NCBI GenBank assembly: GCA_017591395.1
Contig: WEDG01002042.1
Coordinates: 1 to 64,000 of the forward strand
Direction: 5' to 3'
DNA length: 64,000 nt
Origin: Schistocephalus solidus
Lineage: Eukaryota; Platyhelminthes; Cestoda; Diphyllobothriidea; Diphyllobothriidae
The notes under the pieces are model-generated. The model did no database searches, was not told the DNA's origin, and worked only from the letters and a program-made list of their open reading frames with translations. The position numbers and the translations under genes are program-made. Of the stretch, positions 62,690-64,000 are shown one piece after another (position 1 is the stretch's first letter; every line of letters starts with the position of its first letter).

Positions 62690-62830
62690 GACGATTTCCC
62701 ATTGCGTGCTCTACAGCAGGCTGAAAGCAAGCATGGTGCCCTGCATGTGAATTAGTTTTAAGTGATAGTGGACTTGCACTGCATCTACCGCACTCTCAAT
62801 TTTCCCTCACACGCCGGTGCCCAATTTCAG
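62690..62830 (+). repeat. Dispersed repeat R1, short copy
   Basis: Contains GAATTAGTTTTAAGTGATAG, TGGACTTGCACTGCATCTAC and CGCACTCTC as in the other copies, then runs directly into a minus-strand SINE-like unit. Confidence 0.6.
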
Positions 62831-62834
62831 AAAC

Positions 62835-63080
62835 AACTAACGGTAAAGACAACAGAAACTGAGATGACTGCTTCCGGCTTATTAGCTGTCATCAGCCAAT
62901 CGCATCCAATCCAAGGTTAGCACAGGGGCTGGGATGCGGACACGGATTATTTGGTCATTGACCATTAGGCAGTTCAACACTACCATTAGGCCACGGGCCC
63001 GTTTTTCTGTCTGTTGCAAATGGGCATATTGATGAACGTGGATCACTGAGAGTCTCAAGGAGCAACGGAACAAACGTGTC
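62835..63080 (-). repeat. Decayed SINE-like hammerhead unit
   Basis: The minus strand carries the tail (TCATCAG on the plus strand near 62890), then a tRNA-like head around 62950-63005. The core GAAA is lost (GGAAG-type sequence). Confidence 0.5.
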
Positions 63081-64000
63081 CTTTAACTTGCTTGGTGATG
63101 GAGACATGGTCACCCAAGAGAGAAGATCATTCTGGTGCCGTTTCAGATTCGCACTACAAGCTAGCACATGCAGTGATAGAATGAGGCAACGGACGCATAG
63201 TAGGTGCAGGATGTATCGGGTTCAAATGCTTAGCGGTGGATAGAAAGGGCAGCTCGTTGGGAGCTTGTTAGCGTACAGGCCGGGAACCCTGACTCAGGCG
63301 ATTGTTACCTCTAACCCTTCACGTGAAATTTGGCCTCTTTGAACTTAGGGTTGGGTTTTGGCAAGTGAGCTTGAAGCCGAGAATGATATCGTCGACTCTA
63401 GGGAAATGTGAGGACAACCGTAGCTTTGCACGACAGTTCAAGTGTACACAGCAGGTTACTTGTAAATTCTCCTTATTGTCCACCTGGTATTGAGACGTGT
63501 GAGGGTGAACCTCCATTGTTGCTATATGTTAATAATCAATTGGATGCTATAGAAGGATCCTTAATAAGTTACTGTGCGCTCCTGAACAATTAGAGGCAAC
63601 GCGACAGCGCACTAAGCCGTGCAGAGCGACCACGTAAGTATGAATGACTCTTTACAGAACCCTGAAACAACCATTTTGCAATGCGAGTTCATCCGATATC
63701 GATATACAAAGGGAAGGAGGAGGAATTTTCCACTCGAATTAATAACTCATGCCCCGACATGCTCCCTGATTGTTTTGTCCTTTATGAACTCAACTGGCTT
63801 CTGTCTCCTTGAAGTTCTTTTTCTCCACTGCCTTGCCTATTTGAAACTGACTTCCTACTAAGTGTCCTGTTGGGATGTCAATTGCGTAAGCTATTAATAC
63901 CAAAGGCTTACCAGCACGTTCCTTTTAGATTGGTAAAGGCAACACTTGTCAGAAAGAAGGCATTGTGACGAGAATTAAATGATAAAAGAAACCTATTTGG

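Larger units (their letters stand above)
60737..64000. other. 3' flank of the neuregulin-like gene
   Basis: AT-rich to 62.2 kb, then a candidate terminal exon (62377-62461), a short R1 copy and a SINE-like unit. Nothing is recognised in 63100-64000. Confidence 0.5.

Overview
The window looks like nuclear DNA of a flatworm, most likely a tapeworm and perhaps a diphyllobothriidean (Spirometra/Dibothriocephalus type). This is inferred from small exons separated by kilobase introns, a Penelope-like retroelement, many tRNA-derived repeats with (TA)n tails, a dispersed 400-bp repeat and degenerate TTAGGG-like tracts. No prokaryotic features were seen. Three real protein genes stand out, and most of the rest is intron and repeat.

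Left third (minus strand, about 21.3 kb down to below 2.1 kb, cut by the left edge): a multi-exon gene for a DUR3-like member of the sodium/solute symporter superfamily (urea-proton symporter type). Seven coding exons were recognised, and wherever neighbouring exons are both known their phases agree. Two short exons could not be located. The 5.5-kb intron between 7726 and 2252 holds a 4.3-kb foldback made of two head-to-head Penelope-like element copies.

Middle (28149-30323, plus): a single uninterrupted 724-codon reading frame for the ciliary coiled-coil protein CFAP100 (CCDC37/MIA1 type).

Right half (35953 to at least 60736, plus): a multi-exon neuregulin-like gene with a signal peptide, a neuregulin-2-like N-terminal domain, one Ig domain, one EGF domain, a transmembrane helix and a basic juxtamembrane segment. 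Intron phases agree through eight exons. The exception is one apparent missing base in the second Ig exon.

The most unusual content is RNA-level. Three otherwise different repeat families carry hammerhead-ribozyme-like cores: (1) an abundant SINE-like unit with Pol III A and B boxes, arranged in tandem with a period of 308-313 bp and one core per unit; (2) a 236-bp-period repeat at 51869-52210; (3) Penelope-like element ends at about 4.07, 5.8, 31.4, 51.45 and 51.8 kb. In all three, helix III is a loopless palindrome, as expected of hammerheads that act as dimers. The first two resemble retrozymes and the schistosome SINE-like hammerhead elements.
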